DNA of 64,000 nt from Anagrus nilaparvatae (taxonomy: Eukaryota; Arthropoda; Insecta; Hymenoptera; Mymaridae), in assembly GCA_022575985.1 (NCBI GenBank), contig JAKSXM010000007.1:14076501-14140500 (forward strand), in the 5' to 3' direction. Below, one piece after another: positions 35,801 to 50,800 of the stretch. Under the pieces are notes generated by a model. That model was not told where the DNA came from, ran no database searches, and was given only the letters and a program-made list of their open reading frames with translations. The position numbers and the translations under genes are program-made. How positions within the stretch are numbered: position 1 is the first letter of the stretch; every line of letters starts with the position of its first letter.

Positions 35801-38800
35801 AATTTTTTTTCTTTAGCGATATCGTAAAATAAATTTCGTTTAATATAAAACATATAAGCAAAAATTTGTTGTAATAAATATTTAACATCAGCAGCAGCCA
35901 TAAAAAAAAACGATTCTTTAATGAAGTCGGGAGGAGCTCCCGCACGTCGACGACGCCCGCCAAACTTTTCTATATTATATATCGACCACTTTTATTTTAG
36001 GTGCGCAAGCTTAACCTATAGGATTTTATTTTTTTAGGGAACATTTTATACTAATTATTGACAAAATTTTTATTTTTACCAAACTGGATTATAATTTTTG
36101 TATTGAAAACGAAGGAGAAAAAAAAATAGATTCAATGTAAATAAAAATTGTCAAAAAATAAGGGAGATAAAAAATTTTTTTAGCAATCAGAACGAATTCT
36201 CATTAATTTAAAGTCTGACCCCTTGAAAATATCGAGAATTCATTAGAGTTTGTGTGTAGGGTCGAAAAAAAAAATAAAACGAATATAAAATAAAAACGAA
36301 GGGGTTGATATGGAAAGTGGACGATGGTCCATCATCAGAAAAGCTTTCGAGTAACTATGGATATGTCATATATATTTTATCGGGTGTGTCCTGCAATATA
36401 GTCAGTATGTTTACGCATACATAAAGTTAAAATGGCGTTTTCTAGTCGTCCAATTAAATAAATAAAAGGGAGTATAAGCCTTCGGGAGAGAAAAGCTTTC
36501 ATTTAATATATAAATGGGGGATTGAAAAGTTAACGATCGATAGTTTCGCGTGTTTTTTAAAATATTTATTAAAAATGGGGGTTCAAGGCCACATTGATGT
36601 TGGTTTTAAAATTAAAAATAAAAATGAATTGATGGGAGCTTTAAACGATGACCCTGTATAGACTTTTTCAATGACGATGACGCTGGTTTTTACTTTCGAT
36701 TTTCATCTCTCCCTCTCTGACTCATTTTTTTTTTATTTTTATCAATGACTGCGTAAAATAACACGCGAAAGTGAAAAACATTGGAAAATTCATGAATGAC
36801 TGTATAAATGAAAATTTAAAAGGAATGTAAAATTTATTTAAAAAAGTCAAAAAAAAACGTCGAAAAAAACGTTATAAAAATGAGGAAGAACGTTTAAAGG
36901 TAATGTAGTGAATGAAACGAAAAGTTGAATGAAACGAATGAAAAGGTGTGTATATAATAAGAGAAGAAAGCTTCCGGAAATAAAAGCAAAGTAGTATTAT
37001 GTACATCGTAAAAAAGAAAAGAAAAAGCCCATATAAACTAGTAAAAAAGAGATTCAAGGCAAAAGATAAGAAATAAAAAGAGCAGACGATATTCTCTTTT
37101 TTCTTTTTTTTTTTTGAGAAATTTCAAGAGAAGAAGGGAAGTACATAATAAAAAAGGTTGATCCTTGAAAAAGAAATAAGGGAAACTATATCGAATGGGA
37201 AGCATATAATGTAAACTCCAACAGGTGCAAGAGAGGAATAAGAGAAGATAAACATGGAAAATCGTGAACTTGAAATTTTGCTGCGAAAGAGAGAAGATAA
37301 ACATATAAGAAAACGTGTGTGTTTTTATACTGTCTTTTTATATATATGTTTGATGTATAGAAGGAAAAATGCGCAAAGAATACCCCAAAGACCTTTTTTT
37401 TACGATTTTTTATCATCTGATGCACTTGGTGTAACGGATTTAATAAAAATCAACAAGATTTTTCATTTTTTTCTATTTTTTTATAACTTTTTGCTGTTCT
37501 TTGAGCTTGAATCTTTACTATTTGTTTATTTATTTACTATAAATTTACGACCCTTTGGTTATGGACAATGTAAATATTGTTAACTAGTTTTCTTTTTGCT
37601 ATTTAGTACTATTTACGTGACACCAATTTGTAGAGCTTGTACGAATCGACCCTTAGATTTTTATCCGAACAAATAAACATTTTATCTGATAAGAGTAGTG
37701 TTGAATTAATATTGAAAACATTTTTTTAAAAACAATTTTCTACACGATTTATCCTACAATCCTGCTGTTATTAAATCACCTGTTTGGAGTGCTACTCAAT
37801 TCAAAAGTTGTTGCACAATAGACGAAATTTATAGCTAGGAATAAACCTTAAAATGCATCTTCATATGGAATTGCAAATATGAGGTACACAAAGAGGTACA
37901 AATGCACCTCCATTTTACCTTTTTGCCCCTTATTGTAGAATCTCTGCTATATATAGTTAATTGAATATAAGTCTGTTTTATAATGATTCAAGATTCAAAA
38001 AAATATTTTGCAAAAATTACCCACATAAGCAATTAAAAATAATTTAAATGAATCATTTAAGCTCGCAAAATTTATGATTTACCCTGACAGAAATTCATTT
38101 GCACATTCCAATACTCTAGTTATTCAATTAAAAATCTATTTCTATATCAATGGATTGTTCTGCTTTAGGGGGTTTATTTTTACAAAACAAACTTTCAATC
38201 TGCATGGGTTTTGACAAGCTAAAAATTAGTTTATTTGCAAAAAATTAATGAACTTTTGAAAAAAATTGATACTTAGATAAATAAAGTAAATTTACTATAT
38301 TTTTAGTAAACATTTCTCAGCTTTTTTTTGGGAATTTTCGAAAAAAATTACATAAATTAGCAACTATTTTTCACAAATTCGCAATTATTTTTTGTGAATC
38401 CAAAACAAAGTATTATTTTTGATTTATAAATTTTGTTTTGAAAGCAACTGAACAGCTAAAAAATTTTTTTGTCCTCCCGGGCGTAAAACTCGTACATAAA
38501 ACTTTTCACGGAATTGTCGCCGGGCACTCGTGCTTGTGATCATCAAAGCGCCAAAATTTTACATGAAGCAAGATTGAAGTAATTATATATTCATACAAAA
38601 TAATTTTTTAGTATGGGTAAAAATGGGAAACTCACAAGTTTTGAAAAGTTCCGGACAGAACGTGGCCTGGACACAAACATTCAGCCGGCATCCAAACGGG
38701 TTATACCCACAATTTTCCTGAATTTCGTTTTTGCTCGGGTATTTTATAGTTGAGAATTTTTCGGTACTTCGGTTTTGGGGGTATGTCAGGTCATTAAAGA

Positions 38801-41800
38801 CCCGCTGTTTACCCGCGCTCATAATCATTTAAACTATTATTTAAATACGCGGGTAAACGGCGGGCCTTTAAAGGCGGGGCATAAACCCTAAAATCAAAAT
38901 ACCGAAAACTATCAGATATAAACTTAATATATTTTGGCCTAATCTAAAAATCTAGGCTATTGCGGGGTGTCACTTATATTTTTTTTTCCAAAAATTGAAC
39001 AACTTTGTTGTCCCACAACTTTTTCCTAAACCCGCGGTCAAAAAAATTTTCTACAAAAGATTTGTGTTTTAATCTTGATTGTTTCTTTTAATCTTGACTA
39101 TTTCTGTACATAAATTCAGTTTTTATACGCACTTATTTAATTACCATAGCAGGCAACAGGCTCTTCAACTATTGGAAATTTTTTCTAAAATAAAATTTAG
39201 GAGCCCGATAATCGGTTTGAAGACAAGATGAAAGAGGCTGCGTATTTAATTAATTATAAAAAAGTCAAGGTTACAACATTAAGATAATAAATGTTTCACA
39301 ATCAAAAATATTTTTTTTTTTTAATTATGTACATATTTTATTCAATAGATAATTATTTTTACAAGACTCTGAAGCTAAAAATACCAAATAGTAAATTAGA
39401 AATTTGTACTTATTAAACCAATACTCGGAAATATTCCGCTTGCGATTAGCGGAATTTTATTTCTTGCTCGAACGACTGCAACCGACTTGAAATGTAAAAA
39501 AAAATTTTTTTTTAAATTTTCTTTTTTAAATATATTTTTTTGTCTCACTGCGTGCTTATGTTAAGAGAATTCCGTTTGCTCGACTATGTCGGTAATCTGG
39601 TAAGTTCTATAGTAAAAAACCCGTTTTGTTCCCAAAGTTTTCTCAGCGAAAAAACATTGGATCAAAATTCCCTCTCACAGGAAATTTTGTTTTTCAATAA
39701 TCTCGAGCGCGCAACTCTTATTTTTTGGAAATTTAATAATTTTTCGCAGATATCAGAAAATAAAGCTCAATTTGCAAATTTTGCGCGTTCTGCAAAAATG
39801 CTTGTCAGAATACCTCTTAACTTTATTTTCTAATAGGTATTTGCGAAAAATGATTAAATTTCCAAAAAATAAGAGTTGCGCGCACGAGATTATTGAAAAA
39901 CAAAATTTTCTGTAAAAGGAAATTTCAATGCAACGTTTTTCCGCTGAGAAAACTTGGAAAAGAAAACAGGAGTTTTTTTACTAGAAATTAACTAAAATAT
40001 TGACCTATAATAGTAGAGCACACGGAATGCCTTAAATGAACGGAATTTTTTTTTTTAATATCCTTAAGTCATTTGCAATCGTCTGAGCTAGAAAGAGGCG
40101 GATTCTTTTTTTCTGTGTATTAAATTAATAATATTTATTTAAAAAGAAATTTTTCCGGTAAGCATTGATCAGATTAATCACGTGTTAGCTCATATAATTA
40201 TAGTTATTACTAAAAACTCTAAATTTGCTTATTATCATATCACATATTGATAACATTTTTTGGAAAGCACAAATGATTTAAAAAAAAGCTTATCTTTTTC
40301 TTGAATATATTAGTAAAAAATGTAAACTTTGATTAAGTAAGTTATCATTTTGGATTATAAAAAATGTTAATGTGTTATTATTGGACCACAAAACGAAAAA
40401 AAGAATTATTCTAAAATATAAATTCAAAATTACCTATTAACAATCGAGATCGTAAGTTAATTAAGATGCCTTTTTTTGCATTGTAAGCCCCAAGAAAATG
40501 TACTTTGATGATAATAAATGTAAATTTTTTCATTTTATTCAAAAAAACTTTCTATATACTCTGATCGGTTCCGTTGCAGTGTTAAAAAAAAAATTCAGCT
40601 TCAAAATAAAACCAGAATTTTAAAACCGATTCACCTGCCCAATCTTAAAAAAAAAATGATTTCTTCGATTCTCGATTTTAGAAGGGCATCATTTTTTGAG
40701 ATCGTTCGGAACGATAAAAAAACTGTTACTCAAAAATTTTTTAAAATAAAATCCAAAAGTTTATTTACAACTATTTTAAAAATATAAAGGAGTATAAAAA
40801 AGTAAAAGTTGTAATACTACAACAACTAGTGTAACACTATAAACGATATAATACCCTTGACGAAAGGCAAGTAAGAAATTTCAAGTCCCTTTCTCGACAT
40901 TGAACTTGAAAACACAATAGAAACTATTGATATTGAAATAGAGCAATAAAGATAAAAAATATAAATAAATTATATTTATTCAGTACTGAATTATAAATTT
41001 TTTGAATTTTTTTCTTCAAAATCACAAAGTTTGTAAAAAAAAAGGGGTGTGGCACCATGTTTTTTTTTTCAATGCTGCATTTGAAAAAAAAATTTTAAAT
41101 AGATTTAAATTAGTTAAATTTATTTATTTTTAAATGCATACTAAATTTTTTAATTGTCTTTGATAGGAAAAATATGTGGGTTGGCTATTTTTAAGGCTGC
41201 ATTCTAAAAACTACTTTTTTTCTGTTAAAAATAATTTTGTTAAATAAACTTTTTTTACAATTTTATTAACTATAATTTAACTAAACAAATATTCAAACAA
41301 TTGTTTAAGCATTATTTTAAAACATTTAATCTTAGCAAACAATCCAAAAAAAAATCAATATTTCAATTATACTCCAACTTTTTTTTTATGTTAATTTGAC
41401 GTTACAGACTATCAAGTATTTTACATAAAATAACAAGTTTTTCATACAATATCAAGAATTTGAATTTAATTAACAATAACAACGTTCATTTTACATGAAA
41501 GCAAAAAAAAATCAAATAAATAATTGTAAATAACGCATATCAATTCTTTAAGAGATAACTAAATTTATTGTTACAGTCAAAAGATTTTTTTGTTTCAACG
41601 GAAACGCATCATTTAATTTAGTCAAATTTTAAATAAAAAAAAAATATTTTAAAAAATTCAAAAAAAAAAAAAGAGACTATTTTTAAAAACTTTCTATATC
41701 CGGACAACAAGTTTCAAAAATACTTGGAATTTATTATAATATATTAGCTTCGTTTATGCGTATTCATTTCTTAATTTTTCATATAAAACATGCCATACAA

Positions 41801-44800
41801 AATATCTCATAACTCACCTGAATAAAAAAATAATTTTAAATTCCCTTATATCCTTGGCAACCCTGCGATGAGCAACTTTTTTTTTTTAACACAACTACAA
41901 ACAAAACTAACATCCAAAGAATTTCGTGTAACGAAAAAAAAAAAAAAAATTAAATCAAGTATTTCTCTTGGTTTTTAGTACTTATAACCTCAAAAATTCA
42001 CCTTTTTATTTTATATACAAATAATAAAAATCCCGGCAGCGATTTATGTATTAAAATTCAGGATCCGGAAAAGTATAAAGAAAGAAAGGAAAGAGAAAAT
42101 TTGAGAAAAAAGTAAGTGATGCAAAAAACAAGTGGCGAACTTTGAGTACTGAACGCGATTGCCGGCGCGCACGAGGAGGAACGAACAGAGGAAAGGCAGA
42201 CGGCGACGATAATTCTCTCGCTCCCTCTCTCGTAAAATACAGAAAAATTGACGCGACGACGAAGCCCAACGAAAGTGAAATGGCATTCGGCTTCGAGGGG
42301 TACAATGCGGGGCGGGGGAGGGAGAGAAGAGGTCGAAATTCGCTGTGGATTGGACCTATGGCAGCGGGGGCGAGACAAAGATCGAGACTGCACCTGACTC
42401 CTCTCTCGATGAGGGGGTCGGACACATACATTACAGTCTGCTCTCACCACACACACACACAAATCAACATTATAAAATACGCCCTGTACCGAGAAAAGAA
42501 CTTGCCGATAAATTTCGGATATTAGAAATTTAATTAAAGTAGACGACGATGAGTACTACACAGAGATGAAATAGGCCTCGGGCAGATAAAACATGATTTC
42601 CAAGACATCGAAAATTTTAGTTCCATTCTTTGCAAAATAAAAAAAAATGTTATAATACATATAAATTTGTTATATGTTTTATGGAATTAAGCTCGCATAT
42701 TAATAAATAGAAATTCCTCGCGGCATCGATCGTCGGCCCTCTGCCGAATATCGAAAGTTTAAACATCGTCGAGATGATGCGGGCCGCTGTATTTCGAGCA
42801 ACGACGCTTTGATTATTATTATTTGGAAAAAGAGGTGGTGGAGGAGTAGGAGGGTGCGGGGTGAGGCTCCGGGAATGCGCTCGCATAGTCTATGGCACAT
42901 GCGCGAACCGAATCACCGCACGGCATAAAAATCGACGACGAAAAGGAAGAAGAGAGAAAGAAAGCAAGCCATTTGTGTTTAGGGTAATCTTATAGAAGCC
43001 GGCGACGATTGCGAAAAAATAGCAAACGAGGAAGGTCTTTCATTAGTACAAAATAATTTTTATTATATTTAAAATTTGGCAATTTCCGATGTCTATCCAT
43101 GTAGGAATATGCTTGAACATGCTTCAACCATTGAACTTTGAAAAATTTAAATAACAAATAAAAAAAGTTGTTGAATTCATATTCGCATAAAAATTTTATA
43201 CTTTATGGGCAATTCTTTTTTAGCAAAATTTTATGCGCTAAACGAAAGAATATAAATGAAATAAACGAACAAGTTTAAGAGAGGTACAAAATTTTCGGAC
43301 TTGCTTTAGCCCCCTTTGGCAATCCTTTCGGTGTTCCCCTCCATAATGTGCATTGATTCTCGCATATATTTGATTCTCCTCTTTGTCTGTAAATATGTGT
43401 ATTAATGCGAATATCTATTGGATTATTATCGAATAGCACATTTTTTTTCTTCAAATTATATTTTAAAAATTTGTAAATTAAAAAATTAATTATTTTTTTC
43501 ATTATAAAATAATGCTTCTTGAATTAGTTAAAGTTTTAGATTAGCAAATAGATTTCAATATTTTTAAAAAGAAAAAAAAATTTGCTAATATAAATTTTTC
43601 TCATTTCAAAAGTAAAAAAAAAAAGTTGTGTTGACAGAGTGAAAAATTGGTTTTTTTCTTATGCATAATATTGAAATGGAAGGAAAATTCTTAAGAAAAT
43701 TAATAGCTGCCATAGAAAATATAGAAATGAAAATATATATTTTTTACCAAAAGTTTATCTTATTTTTTTTATTATGCTTTTACCAAAAATCCATTCAAAT
43801 GAAAAATAAGTTTATGCTATTATTACAATTGACATAATAGAAAATAGATTTTACATAATGAATATTTTCTAGATTTTTCACATTTTTTTTTTCAAGTTGT
43901 GGATGGTAAAATATCATGAAATACTATATGGTAATAACTGAAAGCATAATTCATAACAAATGTTTGAAGAATCAATTTAGAATCCTCAATGATAAATTTA
44001 TTTCAAAAAATAAATTATGCAATAGAAAATTATTAATAATTAGAAAGATAAACTCCATTTTACAGATTTAGACTAGGTTATACATATTGTATAGTTATAT
44101 TAAAATTCCACACTAAGTCCCCGGCAAAATCTTTATCGCTTTAGGATGGAAAATTCTTTGGCTAATGTTAAAACCAGGCTAAAACTTTTCTAAATACAAT
44201 CAATTCAATAAGTATTTCGTTTCAAAAGAATAAACTTTATAAATTCCCAAAATTGAAATTAATCTAAGTCCCATTTTACCCCCCCCCCCTTAAATCGGGC
44301 CCCCTCCTCTGATTTTCAGATTACCAGAGTACCCCCTCACTATAAACATGTTCCATGTTAAAATTTAAAAATTTATTATTCACGTTTTAGTACAGCATAC
44401 AGGTAAGGAAAAGTAAAAATAATTTATGTATACTATTGCCAGAGTTTAATGTCCCATTTGTATTAACTTAATTTTCAATAAAGATGCGCTTTTCAAATTC
44501 GAATTATGGAAAAAACGTTACAAACTTGCATTTTATAAAAAATAGCGTCAAAAATATCCAACAATTGCTTGAATTAAAAAAAAATATTTCAAAGATAAAA
44601 AAAACTACTTGATCCAATTAAGTAATATTATAACGTAAATAATATTACTAATTTAACCAATTGTTTATTTTATTAAAATTTAATTATAACAGAGAGTTAA
44701 ATTGTCACTCTTGAAATATAAAATTGTGATTATTTTAGCTCGATATTTCCACTCAACATAAGCCTGATATATGCATTGCATTAAAGTCATAATAATAATA

Positions 44801-47800
44801 ATAATAATAATAAGGGTACCAGAAAAATAGTACAACATAAGAGTTAAGAAGTACTCTTGAATAATAAAAAAAAAAGATGTTAATAAATTCGAACGTAGAC
44901 AAAGTACCACATGCATACTTTAGGTCAAAAAATAGTATATCAAATAATTGGTCATAACAAAATCAACATATAAAATATTTAAATTGTGCGTAGAAATAGT
45001 AATCTAACTTGCGAGATAACTCAAATTACGAAGTAAGATAAATTTTCTAAATAGATTAGAGCTGTATTCGAGTAAATAAAAAAAAAATTATGTAATATAA
45101 TATTTTGAACAATTATTACTTTTGCTAAAGAGATTTGTTAAAATTTTTAATTCAATTTTTAATTTACTTAACGACACAAATGACCTTCGAGGGCAGCTTG
45201 CAATTAAAAATTCAATTAATTAAAATAAGTACATGTACAATCACTCTGAGTTCTATTTTTAATAAAGTGTAAAAAACTCGGTAAAAATGAATGAATTAAT
45301 GAATTCATAAGATTTATTTGCAGAAATTACAAAATTTGTGTTACATTAGTACACTGAAAAGGTTAGTTCATTAAAATTTACATAGATTTTGGATTAAAAT
45401 TGCCTTGAAAATTACTGTTGAGTAATTCTATTTTACAGACCTAACGTTTGTCGAAAAATTACCATACTTCTAATAAAATTTACTGTGACGTACACTGAAG
45501 AGAAAATCTGCTTGCTGCAAGTATTATTCTGAATTTGTTTTTCTAGTCAAAAAATTTTGTCGATCGTTTTTTTTTTTTTTTTTGACAAATTTTGGAAAAT
45601 ACCAAAATTTACTAAGTGTACTAATAACAGAAAATATTTCCTCCTTGAAGAAAGCGAGGAAGAAAGAGAAAAAAATTTCGGTTGTGGCAACCTTTTAAAG
45701 TTTAAAAAGGTTTTATTCATTTAAAATTCGAGCTCTGTGGCATGGTGGGAGTTGAAAAAAATTTATTTGAACCTGAAATAAAATTTTTTTTAACACTTTT
45801 TCGTAGGTAACTATTTCATTTGTAACAACTTAAAAGAAAAAAAACTTATAAATGGTTTGTGTTTTCACACAACCAACGATCACAGAACACGTTCACTTAT
45901 AACCCGAATAAAATCTGAAGTATGGGCTGATCTGGGGCAGATCTGACGGCAGTTTTAACGTACATTCCCTAATTATTATAAGTTCTAAAACCGAAATTAC
46001 AATGAATCCTGAAATATAAATTATCCTAAGTCCATAAACCTAAAGTATTCTAAGTTCTTGTTCTTATTAGGGCCTGATCAGGCCCTGACTCCCACTTCAA
46101 ATTATTTTAAGTCCTTAAATCGAAAATATTTTAAGTCCATTTGACCCCCCCCCCTGAAAACGTCATTTTTTCACCCCCCCCCCAACTTAGTCGGACTTTT
46201 TAAAACACCTCATCTAATGAACATGTTCCATGCTAAAATAATGCCCAAATCGCAGTTCTTGGCTTCGTAATTTACGTGCAATTCTTCGCTTTTCTGTCCA
46301 AGGATCGTATTAATAAATTTTAGAAAAAACTCAAAAATAATATAAGCTTATTCAAATAGCATATTGACGTAAACAGTTAAAATTGATATTTCAGACTCTA
46401 AAAATACATTTTTTGCAAGTTATTAGCACTATGTAATTAAATAAGAGAAAAATCTTTTTTATATTTTATAAGACTTAAAAATTCAAGGTCACTTTCTTAC
46501 TAAAAATTTCGATTGCTTCATATAATAAAGTTGAATAAAGCATCAAAAATTTTTACAAAACTATAAAAAGTAATCACGAAAATTCACGAAAAGCAAAAAA
46601 ATATAAATTAAAAAATTTACATGTAAGTTTACTTTTTTGGGGTACATTGTAATTTACAAATCTCAAAGATTTGTTTTATATATTCTTTGATAATAATATT
46701 ATAAATGTGGTATAAATAATATTAAAAGTATAGTATAGAAAGAAAAGAATCGGCGAGGCCGAGAAACCGAGCGACCGACTCTCCCGCAAAACACATATTA
46801 TAATAGTATAGGGGAAACCGGCTTTCGGTTTTATATCACATAACCATACTTTTTATAATATATCCAGACATACATACAAGAAATAAGAGAAAGATAAAAG
46901 ATACATATAATCTTAAAAAAAAAAAAATAAAGAGCCGTGTCAAGGACAGCCGGGAAGAACGAAAGAAACCAAAAAGAAACTATAATATGAAGGACTGTGT
47001 CAGTCGTATAGAGATTCAATGGATTTGTTTTATATATACATGGTTTTATACGAGAATCATGCACAATAAAAAATAAGACGACGACTTTTTTTCCGGAAAA
47101 AAAGTACACGCTTACTATACTACTTTATTACGCATACATAAAAGAATACAGAGAATTACAAGTGCACATATTATACCACCGGAAGAGGATTTGTGCATCG
47201 ATGCTAAAAAAATTTTCTTGTATTTAAAAAAAAATTAGAACCTTTTTATTTTATAAGATTAATTTTTTGTAATAAATAATCTAATAATTATCAAGTCAAA
47301 ACTCGTAGAAAGCATTTTTTGAGTATTAAATAGACTTATTATAAAATATTATGTAGTGCCGAGACACCACCACCCTCATCCATATCAAACAAAGTATTAT
47401 AATGCGTCAAAAAATAAATCCAGACGCGTAGAAAACTTTATGAGCCGTTTTTCTTCTTTTTTTACCCTTGTATATATTTAGAGTGTGGAGATATGAAATA
47501 AACTTACATTATAGACTTTTAGCTTTACAAGAGAAAATTATGATGAAACGACTGAACGAGACTTGAAAGATGAGAAAACCGAAAATCCTTTTTTCAAAAG
47601 TCTTATGTATGCGCTACCCGCCTAAAAAAATTTCTTCGGTGTAATGAAGTTAAGAAAAAGTCCGAACACGTATTGTACTTAAGGAAAAGGTGCAAATATA
47701 GTCTTTTAGAAATATATTTAAGGGATTTTCTTGCTACTTTTTCTTAATATTTATACATTGTGTGTATAATACACACAAAAAAAAATTTTTTATGGGGGAC

Positions 47801-50800
47801 CTTTCCTGGAAATCCTTTTATTTTATATACCTGCTTTATTTCTTAAATTTTATAAATTATTATACCTGAACAAATTTTTATATCATTTTAACGTCCGAAT
47901 AAATACCAAAGCACGTGGTTTCTTGCATAATCTTAAAAAAATAAAAATTTTCTTTTAATTTTTTTATTTTACAAAAATGCTAAAGAAAAAAAAAATTAGA
48001 TGAATTGGGAACCACTGTGTGGATGCAAGTTTTGCCGTGATCCTAATTGCCGAACAATGCGCAGCAACGAGACGAGGGTCGAAGATTGCTACTTTTTTAT
48101 TGATCATTAGTCCTCTCTCTTTTCCCTCTCGCTCGCAGGCAAAAACGACCCCTCCCCCTTCTATATATATGTATAAAGGGAACACATAAACCTCGACTTA
48201 TGCATAATATATATAAAACATTTATAATTATTTCTTTTTTCCCAAAATTTGCTTATAATATTTCAAATAAATAACGGCTTTTTTTATTTTTCTAAAAAGC
48301 GGCTTTTTTTTGAATTTCATGGAAAATATGTAACTCACACGTGTTTTTGATCCAGTCACATGGCTATTGTATATTTATTTAACAAGAATACATGCTGACA
48401 AAAAGTTTTGAAAAATTGAAATTTTTTTCTGACAAAGCAATGATCAAAAATAATAGAACAGAGCTTTAATCAATACAAGCCTTCTTCAATTTAAATATTT
48501 AAATCTCATGTTAATTTTCTATACCATGTAGAGGGAGTAGGTACTAATTAAAATGGAAAGAAAAAAAAAATGTCATTCTCATTAATCTCATCAGAATTAT
48601 TGTCTACAATTATTTATTTAAATTAAATTAATGGGTTTTCTACATATAAAAATGTATCTAACCTTCTTTACGGCCTTGCCTTGCAAAGACAAATGATTTT
48701 GATTGCTGTAAAATATAATCGCAAACACTTTTCCTTATGTTTCTTTCTCTGTTTTTTCTGTCTCTTCTTCCGACGAGTTCGATGCCCGTTGGAAAGCGTC
48801 GACGTCCTCCTCCACACCTCTTTGCCCCTCTACCCGCTTTAAATGTATATTTCGACTCCCTCGCGAGTCGCGGTCTTCTTGAACAACCGGCGAATTAACG
48901 ATGTAAAGTCAAAATATAAATGTAAATTTGCCAAACCGAATTTAAAAACAAAAATTAAAGAACTTTAAAATTTAATATTTTACAATAATTACACACACAA
49001 GCACAATTGATTTTAATAAATAATTTAAAAATTAACAATGTAAATATTAATTTTGATTTATTTTTTTGATGAAGAAGTTACTTCCCCAAGTCGCGTATCA
49101 GAAGTTGTTTGAGAAAGTAAATTTTTTGAGGCGCCACACAACACACGACTTTTGTATTTTCTCGCAATTTTTTCTATCTCTCTTTCACGAACACCCAATA
49201 ATCTGCACTTTCGCATAAAACTGTCCTTGTCGGTCGCGCCCTCTTATATTTCGATCTTTTCTTCTCTTTTCACGTTGTCCCAAGAATTTATTTTTAAGGC
49301 ACCTGATAAATATTATTGTTATTTTATTTAACTTTTATTTACGATTGATATTTTGATTTGATTCGAGTTATTTTGATTTTTAACAGCATGTAAACATAAA
49401 GAATAATTCAAAAAACAATTATTAACCCTATATTATACCGGCAAACGATGTGAGAAAACAGAATGGAAGACAGTTTTACGAGTGTTGAATTTTTACTTGC
49501 TTGCAATATAAATATACGAGTGCGGCGTTTTATTTCATTGTTTATCCGCGAAGAAGGCGCAGCTTTGCGACCCCCGCGACAATGTTAAAAAAGTTAAAAT
49601 TTATTGAGGTTACCCTGATAACCATGAAATACTTTTCGCCGACTTAAGGTGCTGCGTACTCATTTTTTTACCCACCGAGATAAAAAGTACTGTAGGTAAT
49701 GAAGATGTCGGTAATAAGATCTTTCTGTTACCGACGTATGATAAAGTAAAATTTTCTAAATCTTTTTTAAGATCTTCAGTCGCGAAATTATCGCAATAGT
49801 TGTCAAACTAGCGTATTTACCCTTATCCATATTATTGAATTGGATTTTAACCGGTTTATTTTATTTACCCGCAATGTCTGCTGAAAAATTCCCCGAAATT
49901 CCGATTTTTGAATATGAAACTCGGAATTCCTGTTGTTTTGAATGGATTTTTGTTATTTGTTTAAACTGTTGCAAATGCCATAAAACAAAGAAAAGTTACA
50001 ACAAAAATTTGTTACCTGTTGGTAGGCACGCGTAATAGAAACTGATCTAATAGAAGAAATTTTTTAATTGTAATTTTTCTAAAATTTTTACGTCTTTTGC
50101 AACAGTAATAACAACAAAATTCTGGTTTTAACAACCAGAATCTTTTTTCTTTGAACACAAATATTATTTCAAGATAAATTTAATCTGTAAGTGTAATTAT
50201 AAGTATACTATTTTTAACTTAAATATAATTCAAGAAAATGTACTTTATGATTTCTTACTCGATTTCTTACACAAATAAAATGTTTTAATCAATTCTATAC
50301 AAAAAAATTGGCTCAAAATTTTGTTTATAAGGCTTTTCAGGCTGATCACGTGCCACTGCTTAAAGCATTGGGTTCTGGAGGATAGTACCCATCTAATATG
50401 TGTAATTTTTTCCTATTACGTGACCAGCCCGGAAACCGTTTTTGTTGCACCCACTATAAGTAAAAATATCACATGAAAATTAATAATTTAAGTTTTAGAT
50501 CATAGTTATAGAGTATCCCATTTATACTGGTACACCGATAAAAATATACTATTAAATCAATAAAATCTGTAATTAAAATAGAGCAATGAAATATTTTATT
50601 GAATCAATAAAATATTCAATTGATTTAACATAAATTGCCAAAATATCTGCGAAGAATCATCAGCAGCTACCTAAGTGATTGAGAAATAATCTACAGGACT
50701 GTGCATGGAACAAGATTGAGACAAAGAGACAAGAGGAGACTAACTGCAGGAGCAGTTCAAGGATCGGTCCTTGGACCGGTTCTATGGAACATCATGTACG

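Noticed and set aside
37038..37583. Frames of 79-109 codons on both strands
   Set aside because: They are K/F-rich products of AT-rich intron sequence and overlap in opposite directions.
42044..42533. Five overlapping open frames on both strands, 62-134 codons
   Set aside because: They share the same GC-richer stretch, are low complexity (R, S, P runs) and overlap each other; composition explains them.
49835..50035. 66-codon frame with a [13 protein letters not shown] cysteine cluster
   Set aside because: It is short, isolated, inside the psq intron, and has no second zinc pair or splice sites.
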